Shown here piece by piece: positions 47,390 to 58,639 of a stretch of DNA of 64,000 bases. Under the pieces are notes generated by a model. It was not told where the DNA came from and did not search any database. It saw only the letters and a list, made by a program, of their open reading frames with translations. Position 1 is the stretch's first letter; each line of letters begins with the position of its first letter. Source of the DNA: Phoronis australis (taxonomy: Eukaryota > Phoronida > Phoronidae); contig NMRA01000183.1 of the NCBI GenBank assembly GCA_002633005.1, positions 668,982-732,981 on the forward strand, given 5' to 3'. The position numbers and the translations under genes were made by a program.

Positions 47390-48426
47390 GAATGTCTTAA
47401 TACTGCTGTGCTGTTCTCGAATGTTTTGTGTTTCTTGATGAATTTTATATCACAACTTTCCTTGTTGATACTTGGCAGTGTCGGATTTACATGTATAAAA
47501 GGACAAAGGGACATTTCTTTGAACTGCTTCACCGAGAGAGGGTCGCGTCTGAAACGGGACACCTTAATTATGAAAAGCTAGACAGTATTAAGCTTGGGAA
47601 AGAGAAATAGTTCATTCCAACGTCGTGTGGTCTGACGACGATACAGGAAGTGACCTTCTTCAACATTAAAGTTGGTTGCACGATTTCACAAAAAAACAAA
47701 CAGGAAAATAGACGTAATTGAGTACCGCTTTGGATCCTGTCTCCGTGAGCGTACCCTTAAGAAATTGTCAATACAAACATGAAAACAGGAGCCACTTGAA
47801 AGTCATCAATGGCCTCCTTCAGACGTGGGTCCCATCTATGTGAAAATGTCTATATTTTCAAAAATCAAGAATTGTGCATAATTTTTTTCGAGTGTTATAC
47901 ACTTTGAGAAAAAAAGCGACAGTGGTCTCCCTTATCTCTTGCCAGACAGGAACCTGTAGAAAAATATGGTTTTGCAGTCGCAAAATTGACTTACAGAATT
48001 TAAAAATCCAGTAAATAAATACGCTCCGCAAAAGCTTCCATTTATAAATTTTGTTGATTTTTCGAAATATATGCATAAATCATTGCGTGAACCTTTCCAA
48101 GTGCATTTAGACGACCTGTGCTACGAAAGCAGAGACCCCAACAACAATATCCTGCCCAGAGTTCTCAAAAGGTAAACCATGCCGTGATACTTAGTTGTTT
48201 AATATTCTCTTGAGTTTTCTCTCTTATCTGCATTTAGCAGTCTTTCTTTTCGCGACTGTCCCCGCCCAACGAGTATGTCGGTTGCTACGGTTTAACCCTA
48301 ACGCCTGAAATTTTTTTGGGGGGCGCCCCCCCCCCCCCCCTTCCAACGGCCCTGGATAGACATATGAACGGCCTGTAAAAGGCTAAAACAGTCACTGGAG
48401 GTGTATCACTGGTTAAAATACATCAA
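47390..48426. other. non-coding stretch with a C-run near 48.33 kb
   Basis: No gene was recognised. Near 48,310-48,355 a G-run and a C-run of about 14 bases are followed by ttccaacggccctgg, which read inverted (ccagggccgttggaagg) resembles a decayed transposon terminus. Confidence 0.35.
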
Positions 48427-48633
48427 ATGCATGTGCCATGTTTGATGGATACCAACATGGAATTTCACCAAAGAAATCTAGTTATAGAAGGTGTCACCTG
48501 GGGTCAGCAAGAGTCAAATCACCTAAAGATTGAAGTTGATCGATTTCTTGGAAATATATTCGCAAAAGACTTGAAGCTACTCCATGAGGCCTACGTGATG
48601 CATCTCCAAATTTCCTGTGGTCAAGAACCGTAA
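48427..48633 (+). pseudogene. possible L1/Tx1-type LINE ORF1 fragment
   Basis: A 68-codon frame reads FHQRNLVIEGVTWGQQES, then LKIEVDRFLGNIFAKDLKLL and EAYVMHL. This fits the RNA-binding segment of L1-like ORF1 proteins, where R-x-NLVI-x-GV is followed by an acidic linker, a helix ending in F(L/F) and an A-(H/Y)-R-(I/L)G block. The last block is degraded here. No neighbouring ORF2 was found, so it is at best a fragment. A chance match cannot be excluded. Confidence 0.4.
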
Positions 48634-49069
48634 ACTGCGTGGCCGTAGAATTATCCTTTTTATCGACTGTTGCTTGTAAACAAACAGAAGCCCCGTTTTA
48701 TTTTTTATTTCTTTAGCTCGACAGGAAGTTCATTGAATAACATCTGAAATCAACAGTATCCCACAAGCTGGACCCCAAAGCAAATACAAAATGGCCAAAA
48801 ATTACATATAGAAAATTCATTAAAAATTGCACTCCAATGAAAATTAACGGAAAAAACTTTGAAAATGGAAAGACCGTCTTCTGATAGACATATTCAATGT
48901 CTACATGAATTTCATCAAGATTTTTCTTCCCGTTCTTTTAAACAGCTTTAATACCCTCCCGCAGTGATTGTAAGACGCAGAGACGCGTCCCCTGTGGTGG
49001 ATGGGGGAAGCGCTTCTAAACGTGGGTTGCACCGAATAACATGGAATAAGGTGCCGTCAACCAACTCAA

Positions 49070-49275
49070 CCTAGGAGAATGGAAATCTCTGATTCCAAAC
49101 CCGGGTAGATGAAGCTCGTTCACCTTGGAAGGCAGATTGTCTAGGTGAAAGAAAACTCTGATTCCAAACGCGAGTAGACAGAACTCATTAGCCTTGGCAG
49201 GCCGTTTATCTAGGAGAAGGCAAATTCTGATTTAAAATCAGGGGCAGAGGATGCCCCCAAGCAACGGACAGTAGA
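49070..49275 (+). repeat. three tandem copies of a ~68-bp unit in the LINE leader
   Basis: The units start at about 49,072, 49,139 and 49,209 with ctagg(a/t)gaa and contain ctgatt(c)-aaa and the ag(c/a)-(a/c)-gg block. The third is the most diverged. Repeated leader units often carry the internal promoter in LINEs; that role is an inference. Confidence 0.65.
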
Positions 49276-49371
49276 GTCTCTACGAGAGAGAACCTCTGAT
49301 AAAAAACAACGCCAAACTCGGATATACTGGGCACCTGTGGCGCGCAACGGCAGTGTAACGCATACGTCACC

Positions 49372-49820
49372 ATGATGGTCAATATAGATTCTTACTGTGA
49401 TGATGCTCTACATGTGGAGTCCCGCCGGGCTAGTAGAGTGACGGGCTTTATGCCTCGTATGGGCACACCCCAAGCTACCGGTGGTCACCACCTCCCAATG
49501 CGAGAAGCAAGGCACTGGAGACGTAGGGCAAAAGATACTGGCCAAACCTCAAGACTAACAGCAGAGATAGAGACTCTCAGGATCTTACAATGAAATGCCC
49601 AAGGAGTGTTTATAAAGAAGGGCCTCTCGGAGCTGTGTCCATGCGATATGGCAGCCAGACCACGGAACAGATCCTCCACACATGGCCATTGCACGAGGAA
49701 AAGAGGAACCAAGTGTGGCCCTCCACCACCTCGCTTTGGCTTGACAAGAAACTCTATGGCAGCCTAGATGACCTGCAGAGGACAGCAGCAATCATTGGCA
49801 GAACAGATTCGACCATTTGA
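49372..49820 (+). pseudogene. chimeric LINE open reading frame remnant
   Basis: From the ATG at 49,372 the frame runs 73 codons (MMVNIDSYCDDALHV, arginine-rich RHWRRRAKDTGQ) to LRILQ, where the conserved Trp codon has become TGA. Some 30 bases later the frame from 49,590 carries the C-terminal Zn-like ending of the polyprotein, with HTWPLH where the family usually has C-P-L, and ends at the TGA at 49,820. The product could not reverse transcribe. If the element moved, it did so with proteins from a full-length relative. Confidence 0.75.
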
Positions 49821-49859
49821 CGAACGACAAGAAGAAGAAATCGCCTTAATACAATTCTA

Positions 49860-50800
49860 CGCTCTGAGTATTTCTTCAAGCCAAAACATGAGCTATTTGG
49901 GCCAAAATATTCATGATGCTCTAACTTAAAAACTTTGATCTGACTCGATGACCCCCTATCAAATGTGGACCACTGTCAGGCCAAAATCCATACCGTATCA
50001 CTCACAGCAAGAACGTTTGTATAAAGATTCACCAAACAGTTTTTGCAAATTAACTTTAACTAGACACCGGTTGAACTACCCATACCGCAACTGCTCAAGA
50101 CAACACTTGAACATTACATGGCACCATCGTTAGAATCATCGTTGTCACCATTGTCAATACCTGGCGATCACGTGTGTCTTGTAAATTTATAACACTCAAA
50201 TTCCTCATGTAAAATAACGACCAATCTGCACTTACTATAACTATTCTGTCTTTACTTGTACTTGCACCTGGAGCACGTGATGTCATCCACTGAATACTTA
50301 TGGGTGTTTTTGTTCTTTCTAGATATGTAAGTCACACGCTGGAACTCAATGTCGAATTAAGTTGGGCACGGCGAAGATAATAAGTAAAGAAAACGCCACC
50401 AACTTGCTAGTTTTAGCAACTGTGGTATCATTAATTTCATTCTCACAACTTCACCGTTGGAACACCATGTGTCATCTTAGGCCCGCCAGTACGACTGTAA
50501 ACAACGGCGGGTATTTTCGATTACATCTAGCCAACCAGTGCAGACAATTATGACATGGCGCATGCTATTCGCCCTAGCCGCCATGTTCCTTTCATCTCTA
50601 AGTCCATGGTCTAATTAGCGGTAAGATTCAATCATTTATAGTAGCCTTAGCACATACGTAGCATTGTTTACCTATTTTAATCACGCCTATTATACCAGCG
50701 ACCAATTATTTACCCCCTGTCTGTGTTCTTTAAGGTTACGATCATTCGTAGTTTGATGACATCAATAAACAGTGAAGAAATACCTGCGAGTTCTTTTCTA
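49860..50800. other. non-coding stretch, nothing recognised
   Basis: Small frames only. No splice-site pairs or repeat ends were recognised. Confidence 0.4.
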
Positions 50801-50806
50801 GTACTT

Positions 50807-51100
50807 AATAATTTTGATTGTTTATTGTGCCCATAGACTCAAAACAATTTTGATTGTTTATTGTGCCCATAGACTTATAATAATGTTGATTGTTTATTGT
50901 GCCCATAGACTCATAATAATGTTGATTGTTTATTGTGCTCATAGACTCATAATAATGTTGATTGTTTATTGTGCCCATATACTCATAATAATTTTGATTG
51001 TTTATTGTGCCCATAGACTCATAATGATGTTGATTGTTTATTGTGCCATAGACTCATAAATAACAATTTTGATTCTTTATTGTGCCCATAGACTCATAAG
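50807..51100. repeat. 36-bp minisatellite, about 8 copies
   Basis: The unit is aataatgttgattgtttatt followed by gtgcccatagactcat. Copies differ at one to three positions and one copy lacks a base. As 36 is divisible by three, both strands stay open for 70-80 codons with 12-residue repeats; these frames are artefacts and are not genes. Spacing is uniform with no unique spacers, so it is not CRISPR-like. Confidence 0.97.
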
Positions 51101-51589
51101 TGTATCAGGTGGTGAAAGTGGACAACTAATGTCAGAAATAATAAAACTTAGAGCACAGCTCGGAAGCGAACCAAGCAGTGGTAACATACCTCTAAGGAAA
51201 ACATAATTAAAAGGGGAATATATTTTTACTACAAATTCGCCGCGGCCGCAGCCTAACTGTTCAGCGCCACCGAATGAATGAGTCCCGCGCAGCAGTTGAC
51301 ATCCAAGTCCGTAAGTTCTACAGTGGGACATAAGGTGTACATGCACGAACATCCCGTTTCGCTCATGGTCTAAACGCAAGACAGAGACAGGGTTTCTTGA
51401 GCCAGCATGCAAATACACTGCACATGTACGCCGTTAACGCATGCATAATTGCTGACGTCTATTCAAGGCTATGGGAGAAGGCTAGGCTCCCGTCGGGCTC
51501 AACTCACCTGTGGACACTTCAGGTGGCGCAGGGTTGCTGCACGAATAACAACACACTCTTTTCACCCAATCTATACTGCACTTGTTTTG

Positions 51590-52445
51590 CGCCGCTTTTT
51601 GGGCACAGCTGACTCTCCCTCCGTTCTCGGTAAAGGCGTAACTATTAACGCATGGGCTTCCTGGATAAATTAATAATAGTAATATGACATAACACGCATT
51701 GAGATGATAACGCAGGTTACAGTTACAATAGCCTCCTGCAGTCAAACTATCGCGTTCGGTACTTTACTTCCCTGAACTTTTAGTAAAAGCTATTAAACTG
51801 ACAATTCAGTTATCATGTCGATCACTTAAGGTTATAAATTGATCTCAAATTGTGCTCTCTATTGGTGCATGGGCTTGAGAACACCTAGAAGTGTGACCTG
51901 AAATTTCATGAACTGACGTTTTTGGCTTTTCACTGAGACCAATATCACAGAGTTTCAGGTTTTACCCGACGTTTAATGAGCTCTTTCCGAGCCCGGAGAT
52001 CACAATACATGTAAGCTCATAAAGGGACAGAGGAAGGCCAGTTTTTAAACAGTGTGGGGACTAAATGGGTTTTTTACAGGATTACGTGGTTTAATTTCGC
52101 TTTACAGTAACAGGTCTGCTGAACTTCTGGAACACAAAATACACAAAGCAGAAGACAAATTAAATTGCTTCACGTCCATCTGCTGGTTTCAGTTGAGGAC
52201 GTGGACGTTGATTTCTTCAAGCTCGTCAACCTGTCTCACAGCTAAATATGCATACTAACTTGTTAATTAAGCAGTTCTTACAGTCGTTCATTGGCGCATT
52301 GCAAACACTACGCCGTCACATGATGCATGTTTTTGACTAGTAAACTTCAGAGAAATACGTCGTGTTATAAAATGATCTTCTAACTCGGAACAATAAAAAG
52401 ACACATGGCGCCCGTCTAATCGGTGAACTGTCCCACAGAAGAGAC
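51590..52445. repeat. old segmental duplication, copy A
   Basis: It aligns with 53,410-54,250 over its length. Landmarks are acgcatgggc-tt-ctggata, aacttttagtaaa, taga agtgtga-(c/g), agagtttcaggtt, gagcccggaga, gctaaatat-cat and cttacagtcgttcattgg. Divergence is about 30 percent. It overlaps the zinc-finger relic at 52.29-52.74 kb. Confidence 0.7.
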
Positions 52446-52739
52446 AGTCAGTTTTGTTGTTCAAAGGGCCGGTCAGCACCCGTGAACTTCGCTTCTTTAA
52501 TGGTTGGAAGGGCACTTGTTTCTTTTGGTGATTTAGGATGTTCTGTTGATTTACTGTATCGACAGTCCGCGTGTAACTTGCATACAGCTGTCACGTCAAT
52601 TTTGCCGGTTGCCTCTCTGAACACTGGCTGCATTGATGCCATCAGCGTCCTTCTGACGAACTTCCACAATATCACTTCTATCGTCAAGCGTGTCCTTGCA
52701 AATTGGACAGATGTCTTCATGAATATCACAAGCACCCAT
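52288..52739 (-). pseudogene. N-terminal zinc-finger part of the orphan XPG/PIN-type family, broken
   Basis: From the ATG at 52,739 the minus strand reads MGACDIHEDICPICKDTLDD, VEVRQKDADGINAASVQRGN, then a stop. A second frame continues with VCKLHADCRYSKSTEH (the family's H-x2-CR-x-Y element). A third frame follows with RSSRVLTGPLNNKTDCLFCG and TVHRLDGRHVSFY. These three Cys motifs, in this order, are the start of the orphan proteins seen at 38-40 and 44-47 kb. Two frame breaks make it a pseudogene or a mis-sequenced exon. The next domain was not found downstream, so only the first ~140 residues are represented. Copy B of the local duplication keeps a diverged TV-x-R-(I/L)D-x-RH trace near 54.2 kb. 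Confidence 0.6.
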
Positions 52740-52745
52740 TCTTAA

Positions 52746-53409
52746 AATGTTTCTGGGTGTCAGTGTAACAATGTTTGTTGAAATTTTGGTGAAAATTACA
52801 AACCGAGTTCTGTTTGCTGTTTTGTTTTCTGCTTCTTAAGTGAAATGTCAAAGTGAGACTGTAAACCCTGTATCACACAACTCTCCGAGGGAAATTTCAG
52901 ACTGATGTTGGCATTTTGTCCTGGGCTCTTAGTTTCCTTTTGTGGATTTTTTTAATAAAAACAAGTGGCAAACAAAAATACACTAGACCGTTTTTGTTGC
53001 TTTTACGGCAAGCCAATGCTTCGAATTAAATATTTGACAGCTTAAATACAAATGCATTGTTCATGTGTTAAGAAAATTCATTCAAAGTCCAGTCATATCA
53101 AATACTGGTCAAATCAGAATTTCAACATCATCGGTGAGTTTCTCACATATTAAAACCATGGACTATAACCAAACACTGTGTCTGTATCAGAATTATTGAA
53201 GAAGATATAAACTTGTTTCTAGTAACTTCGAAACGCCATGGCGGCCGTCTTGGAAATGACGCAATTTTAACCCTTTTCCGGTAATTAGATTTTGGTAGAC
53301 ATTTTTACTGTTAATTAGTATACAAAGTAGGGTAAAAACCACTCTAAAACCTTTTTTGCACTTTGTTGCGGGTGAAGTGGCTATTTGTCAAAATTGAACC
53401 GTTTACTTG
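52746..53409. other. spacer between duplicated segments, nothing recognised
   Basis: No exon or element was recognised. An aaacgccatggcggcc word near 53,230 resembles a YY1-type promoter site, but no start exon was confirmed. Confidence 0.35.
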
Positions 53410-54250
53410 CTTTGCAGCGCCAGTTGTGCACAGCTCAGTGTCTCTCACCCCGCCACTCTGCGGAAAGACCTACTTATTCACGCATGGGCCTTTTTCTGGA
53501 TAAACGAATCAAAATTAAACGACGTGACATGGACAGAGATAATTACGTAGGTTATCATTAACATTTGCATACTGCAGTGAAACTATCGTATCCAGTACTT
53601 TGCTTCACCAAACTTTTAGTAAAGGGTATGAAAACCCTTAATTCTGTCAGAAGACAATTAAATTTTCATGTCGACAATTTACGGTTATAAAATTAATCTC
53701 AAATTGAGCCGTAACGAAAATAAAATGCATTAATGGGCTTGTGAACAACTAGAAGTGTGAGATGAAATTTCACGAAATTACACTGGCTTTTCAGACAAAT
53801 ATCAGAGTTTCAGGTTAGGGTTTGAGCTGACATTCCATGAACTGGGAAAACAACAAAACGTCAGTTTTCCCGAGCCCGGAGAGCAGTGTAAATTGCTTCA
53901 GTTACCGATCAAGGCCCTTCACATCCATTCGCTGGTACATGAATCAGTTGAATTGGCGGCGGGGGCGATTTTGATTTCAAGCTTGCAACCCTGTTACACC
54001 GCTAAATATTCATTCGAATCTAAGTACATCAAAGCAGCTCTTACAGTCGTTCATTGGTTCAGTGTAAATACTACGTCATCAGGTAACGCATACATGTATT
54101 TGTGGTAAATTTCAGATAAACATGTAATGTTCTAAAGTGATATTCTAACACAGCATCACATTTCCGTCTATTTCTATGTAAGGAGTAAAAACAGAGATGG
54201 CGAGCATCTATTCGGTTTACTGTGAATTTGAATTTGATGAAGTTTAAAAT
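53410..54250. repeat. old segmental duplication, copy B
   Basis: Partner of 51,590-52,445, in the same orientation, about 1.8 kb away. Both copies share an inverted CCAAT word (attgg) and a nearby tacg(c/t)c(g/a)tca word (tacgtcatc here, CRE-like), so part of the unit may be promoter DNA. Confidence 0.7.
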
Positions 54251-54512
54251 CTGTCGTCGTAAAATCTAACCACTACCATGGATGTATATTATGTGCATTT
54301 TTGGGAAGTTCCTAAAACACACAGCAGTCAGATGACGCAAGTCCAGAAAAAGGAATATGTTATTATGGATACTCTATAATCTACTTCCACCAACAATGGT
54401 TGGTGAGGTGCGTTTAATTTTGAACAGTAAACAAATTAGCATGCAATATTCGAATACGCCAATCTACCGCCAATGGCCTCTCAAGGCAGTGCTAATTCTT
54501 ACATGTACCTAC

Positions 54513-54594
54513 CTTTTCTCACAACATTGACATCGATACCCGACGCCACTAACGATGCGGCACCGACCAAAAAGCACAACAATAAGGTCTTCAT
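54513..54594 (-). CDS. first coding exon of a secreted or membrane protein, signal peptide (gene 1 of a divergent pair)
   Basis: The ATG at 54,594 starts MKTLLLCFLVGAASLVASG, a textbook signal peptide (basic residue, Leu-rich core, small residues before a Ser-Gly cleavage zone), followed by IDVNVVRK. The exon ends gaaaag|gtaggt after 82 nt, in phase 1. A TATA box lies about 70 nt upstream. The exon on the opposite strand at 58,551 has the same length, phase, TATA spacing and a similar peptide, so they are probably paralogues. Phase-1 junctions after a signal peptide are typical of modular extracellular proteins. Later exons, to the left, were not identified, so the family is unknown. Confidence 0.65.
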
Positions 54595-54663
54595 CGCAAG
54601 CGGCTCGATCAATTAAATGTGAGCAAACTCAATAGCGCACAAAGTAGAATTGATGGAGGGCTG

Positions 54664-54672
54664 TTTTATATA
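54664..54672 (-). promoter_or_regulatory. TATA box of the 54.6-kb gene
   Basis: The minus strand reads gtatataaaacag 70-78 nt upstream of the ATG. The paralogous gene at 58.55 kb has catataaaacga at nearly the same distance. Confidence 0.65.
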
Positions 54673-54679
54673 CTGTTCT

Positions 54680-57600
54680 AAGGTGGTTTCGTCACCCAAG
54701 ACGCCGGCAAAGGGCAGTTCTGACATGTCTGTCAAGCTAACAAGTCCAGCCAGTCACGGTGCAGGAACTAGTATGAGAAAAGACAGTCCGCCTTCTTTGT
54801 TCCAAGCATATAGGTAGAGAATAAATAGAAGGCGTAAAGATTAATTAAATAGTACGTTGACTTATTTTGTACTCTTTCCATTTGCTTAGTAAGAGCAACA
54901 ATGTTTAAAGGTACCTGCTGACCAATTTCTTTACGAGATGTAGGTGCACCGCCCACATCTGACGTGTGTGGCATTCCATAAACGAGCAACTGATGTGAGT
55001 CGCCTTTGGCAAAACGACGCCAGGTTGGTAGCCGTCCATGGAGAAGGAAAAAAGGAAAAAAAACTGTCATCTGATATCACATTTGGGTTTTAATCATGTG
55101 TTATTGTTTAAAAGTAATGAGCATTAGTAGTTGCATATCTGGATTCGTTACCCACATGATTGTAGATCTTATCAACAGCACAGTGCTTGTCACAATTTTG
55201 AAAACGCATGCATGATTCATTGACACGTTTTACTTATGCAAATCACACGCCAGACAAACAGTTCTTGTCACGTGAATCACGCACTGGCATGATCGTTATA
55301 AACTATGGTTCTCAAGACCGCGATTAAATATATCTTTTTTTTAAAAAAATAGGCATAAACGTACTGCATCATACGACAGAGCGCGGAGACTGCGTTGGGG
55401 AAAAGAACGACCACTTCTACATAAGGAAATGGCACATAGTCTTTTTTCATTGAATATATTTATTTACCCAGAAATCGTGATATGAATGAATACGGTTGGG
55501 GTTGGGTGGTCCCAGCTACATGTACATGTCCTTGCAATGTACAATGCATAATACAGAAAAAATAAGTAATTTGATAAGGCAAACACATTGGTTGTGCGCA
55601 CAAATGACATGAGTTTACTGTAGAAGAGTGGTAGAGGACAGTTCAAAGAGAAGGATTTTCCAACACCCAGTCACACACATCCATTCACTTGATTTAAGTT
55701 AACTTTTATTTGCCTTTACATAAACTTATCTACATAAAAATAGTCATATTTACGCCGTTACGGTGAAGAAATAAATGCCAGCACTTGTATGGAAAGGATA
55801 ATTGTTCTATTCGTATTAAACAGACACCATTAAAATCCTCCACTGATCAAGTACAACAAACGTTCACTGTCGCATAACAGCGTACATTTAAAATTATCAT
55901 AATATTGTCTCGATGCCGCATAAATGAATAATTGAGAATGGGTATAATATTAAAGACTTCATTAAGTTTGTCAAAGCAGCATTCTCAAAAGTGATCTGCA
56001 TACGATTCAATAAGCAATGTAAAACACTTAATCTGTGAATTGCGTAAGGAATCCCGGAAACGTTTTAAACAGAAGCAGCTGTAAAATTCTGAAAATTTTA
56101 CACCCAACAGAGAACGGACATTGGTCGCTATGTTTGAATAAAATCTGTTGTAGATTGAAATTGTGTAAATGTTGTCAAATGCGGGTTTATTGGTAGTAAT
56201 TGAAACACGCATAGAATTATTTGGTTTTACATAAAGCTTTTGTAAAAACGTGTTTATGCCGTGAATTGAATAATTTAATAAATGAAATAAAATGGCATTA
56301 CTACTAACAAATTTTCTATCACTTTCACGTGTGACTTTCCTCAAGGTGACGTCGGAAACGAATAAAATGATGAGAAAGAAGAATCCTTCACGTCATAATT
56401 TCTCTTGATACATGTATATCTCCTTTAAGAATTAAGTTATCTAAAAAGGCAACACGAAATATTGGGCCTCTGTTGTACATGTTTGGCTTGGTAAAATAAT
56501 GATTTAATTTAATGTTTAATTGAAATTGTTACACAACACTTTTTAACTATGGGAACTTGACTAAATATTTTAGGATTGAGTTGTCCAAATTTGTCAGAAT
56601 ATCGTCATAAAAAGGTTTTAATTTCGCATGCTTTCGCTTTCAGACGAAAATTGAAAGAAAAAATGAGTTCACCGCTTACACACAGTTATTAGTACTTTAT
56701 TGTAAGGTCGTCTCGTGTATTTGGCCAAACTCCGAAAATTGCCACTAGGACGCGTCACAGTAGTTCAAGTCGAAAAATCATCGCCAACCGTCCACTTCAC
56801 ACTAACAACCACCCTAGTTAAAGAGATTTGGTTGATAGAGGGGCAGACGCAAGAAACATATAACAAAACGGTAAAAATGGAAACTAGATGGCACAAGATA
56901 CGTCAAATCTATCCAAAAACAGGAGCATGTCATCGTTACAGCCGCATCAAAATTTAAATTTTGAGACAAACTGCGACAAAAGTTCGATGCATTACTTTGA
57001 GTTCAGGACCATTGTCACAAGGGATGATACATATATTTTCACGGCCCCTGCTTAGCTAGCCTACCTCCCTACTTGAGGAGTGTAATGTTTTTGTTATCTA
57101 TGCACTTGTAATGATAGCTTTCATGCTACATGAATACGCCATTTTTCATGACAACAAGAATTTTCATCTAAGACTATGTGGTCACGTAACCTGTAATTTC
57201 ACGTATACCCCTCGGGGGCCGCTTCGGTTGCTCGTCGGCTAATATATTAGACGGGCGCAAGGAATACACCAGTTATAGAGAATCAGGCTATGTTTACCCA
57301 GAGTAAAACATTATTGCTCCAGCTATCGGTATTTAAAAAAACAAAGAACCGCACTAGCGCTAGGTTCTGCACTAACAGGTTGTCAGCATTACATTCAGGA
57401 CAAAACATTTAACATTCACAACCTACTGTAGCTTGCAAAAAACACTGACCAACATCATACGAAAGGTATTTGTCTGGATTTACCAAGTATACTGTTACAG
57501 TGACTAAAGAAGAAGCCTCTCCTGAAGCTCAGTTGGTTTCCTAAAACCGCTTTAAGGTGGTTATGTGGTAACATCATTGTTAAGATCTATTGGACTATTT

Positions 57601-58470
57601 GCACCAACCATTATGTCTCCGACCATCACCATCTTTGACAGGATTCTTCGAATAGGGCAAGCGTGGTGTATGGTACACCCAAGGCAGTCAGCAGTGGTGT
57701 CGTAGATGGACTACTGATAATTTAAAGGTCCCCAGTTTGTTGCCAGTTTGCACCAAGAAAATGTAAAAATGCTTACCATCTGATGAGTGTACCATACACC
57801 GGTGCCTGTTCTCAGTCCTAAGAACGTTGGAATGCACGAGGGTGACCTTAGAAATAACCAACAAAATGCGTGTTAGTGCCGGAGAACACACGGAAGAAGG
57901 GAACATGGGTTAAGTAGGATAGGGGAAATGAGGAGCGGACCACAGCAGTTCGAGACCCTGACTAGAACTTTTGTCGACCGCTTGCGTGACCTATTCGCCC
58001 ATCATACGTGTGCGCGTGTTGGAAGATCACAATGCTTAATAAAAGCAGCTTGGCAATCCATATGAACAGACTTACAACTTATTACAGATTGACAACCTGT
58101 AATAACAAATTAGTAATCCGAATTACAGATTTCATAGTTTTCGTTTTTTCTTAGCACTTATAGACCGACGTAACTAAGTTTGCAAGTGATAGTTAAGATC
58201 CATAACCGAACACGAGTGTCGTTTTGGTCCCTCAAATTATCCTAGTTTCATTTACTGGATTGTTGGTGTGCATTCTCCGAACTTTAAATTTTTTCCCCTA
58301 GATCTTTGCAAATATAAAAATGGCGCCGATTTACCAATACTTGTTGTACAAAATGGAGGTTGTCGTTGTATTAACATGTTCCGGCGCCATGACTGGCTGA
58401 ACTTACGATCTTGATTGACATAAAGAAATACCCAATGTCGACGTGTTTTGTGTGACGAAACCAAATTTGA
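54680..58470. other. shared upstream region of the divergent pair, otherwise unassigned
   Basis: It lies between the two TATA boxes. The largest frame is 119 codons on the minus strand (56,344-55,985) and shows no motif or splice pair. No transposon end was recognised. Confidence 0.35.
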
Positions 58471-58476
58471 ACAGCA

Positions 58477-58483
58477 TATAAAA
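58477..58483 (+). promoter_or_regulatory. TATA box of the 58.55-kb gene
   Basis: tataaaa in the context cagcatataaaacgaactcc lies 68-74 nt upstream of the ATG, mirroring the TATA box of the divergent exon at 54.6 kb. Confidence 0.65.
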
Positions 58484-58550
58484 CGAACTCCAAACCAGCT
58501 CGACACTGCATGCTAACGACCCTTCTTTACCTCAGATCAAACAGCGGGCG

Positions 58551-58632
58551 ATGGAGACATTATTTCTGTGGTTTTTTGCCGGTGCCGCAGCATTTGGGGT
58601 GTCTGGTCTCACTCGGATAGAGATTATACAGG
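58551..58632 (+). CDS. first coding exon of a secreted or membrane protein, signal peptide (gene 2 of a divergent pair)
   Basis: The ATG at 58,551 (context cgggcgatgg) starts METLFLWFFAGAAAFGVSG, a signal peptide, followed by LTRIEIIQ. The exon ends tacagg|gtaagt after exactly 82 nt, phase 1, as in the exon at 54.5 kb. The two peptides share M-x-TL-x-L, F-x-(V/A)GAA and a closing SG. A strong consensus donor and a TATA box support a real start exon. The mature N-terminus before the junction (a hydrophobic strand ending in G) would suit an immunoglobulin-like or similar beta domain in the next exon, but that is a guess. Downstream exons were not located. Confidence 0.7.
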
Positions 58633-58639
58633 GTAAGTA

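Larger units (their letters stand above)
48955..49842 (+). mobile_element. LINE-derived element with both ends joined, middle deleted
   Basis: Flanked by gctttaatac (48,945-48,954) and gccttaatac (49,843-49,852), a 10-bp duplication with one mismatch. The left part has a leader with three tandem copies of a ~68-bp unit (ctaggagaa-g-aaa-ctctgatt). It then has a frame whose end, ETLRILQ-(stop)-NAQGV, is the start of a LINE endonuclease (LRILQWNAQG). Immediately after come the typical last residues of a LINE polyprotein (QTTEQILHTWPLHEEKRNQV, KLYGSL, DLQRTAAIIGRTDSTI) and a gaagaagaaa tail. Nearly all of endonuclease and RT is missing. Its insertion footprint shows that this short form itself moved. 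Confidence 0.8.

Noticed and set aside
50805-51059. Open frames of 69 and 81 codons with 12-residue repeats on both strands
   Set aside because: They arise from the 36-bp minisatellite, whose unit is a multiple of three. No start context, splice sites or non-repeat coding sequence.
50807-51100. CRISPR-like array
   Set aside because: The repeats are contiguous with no unique spacers and the genome is metazoan.
55985-56344. 119-codon minus-strand open frame
   Set aside because: AT-rich composition, no family motif and no splice signals; likely chance.
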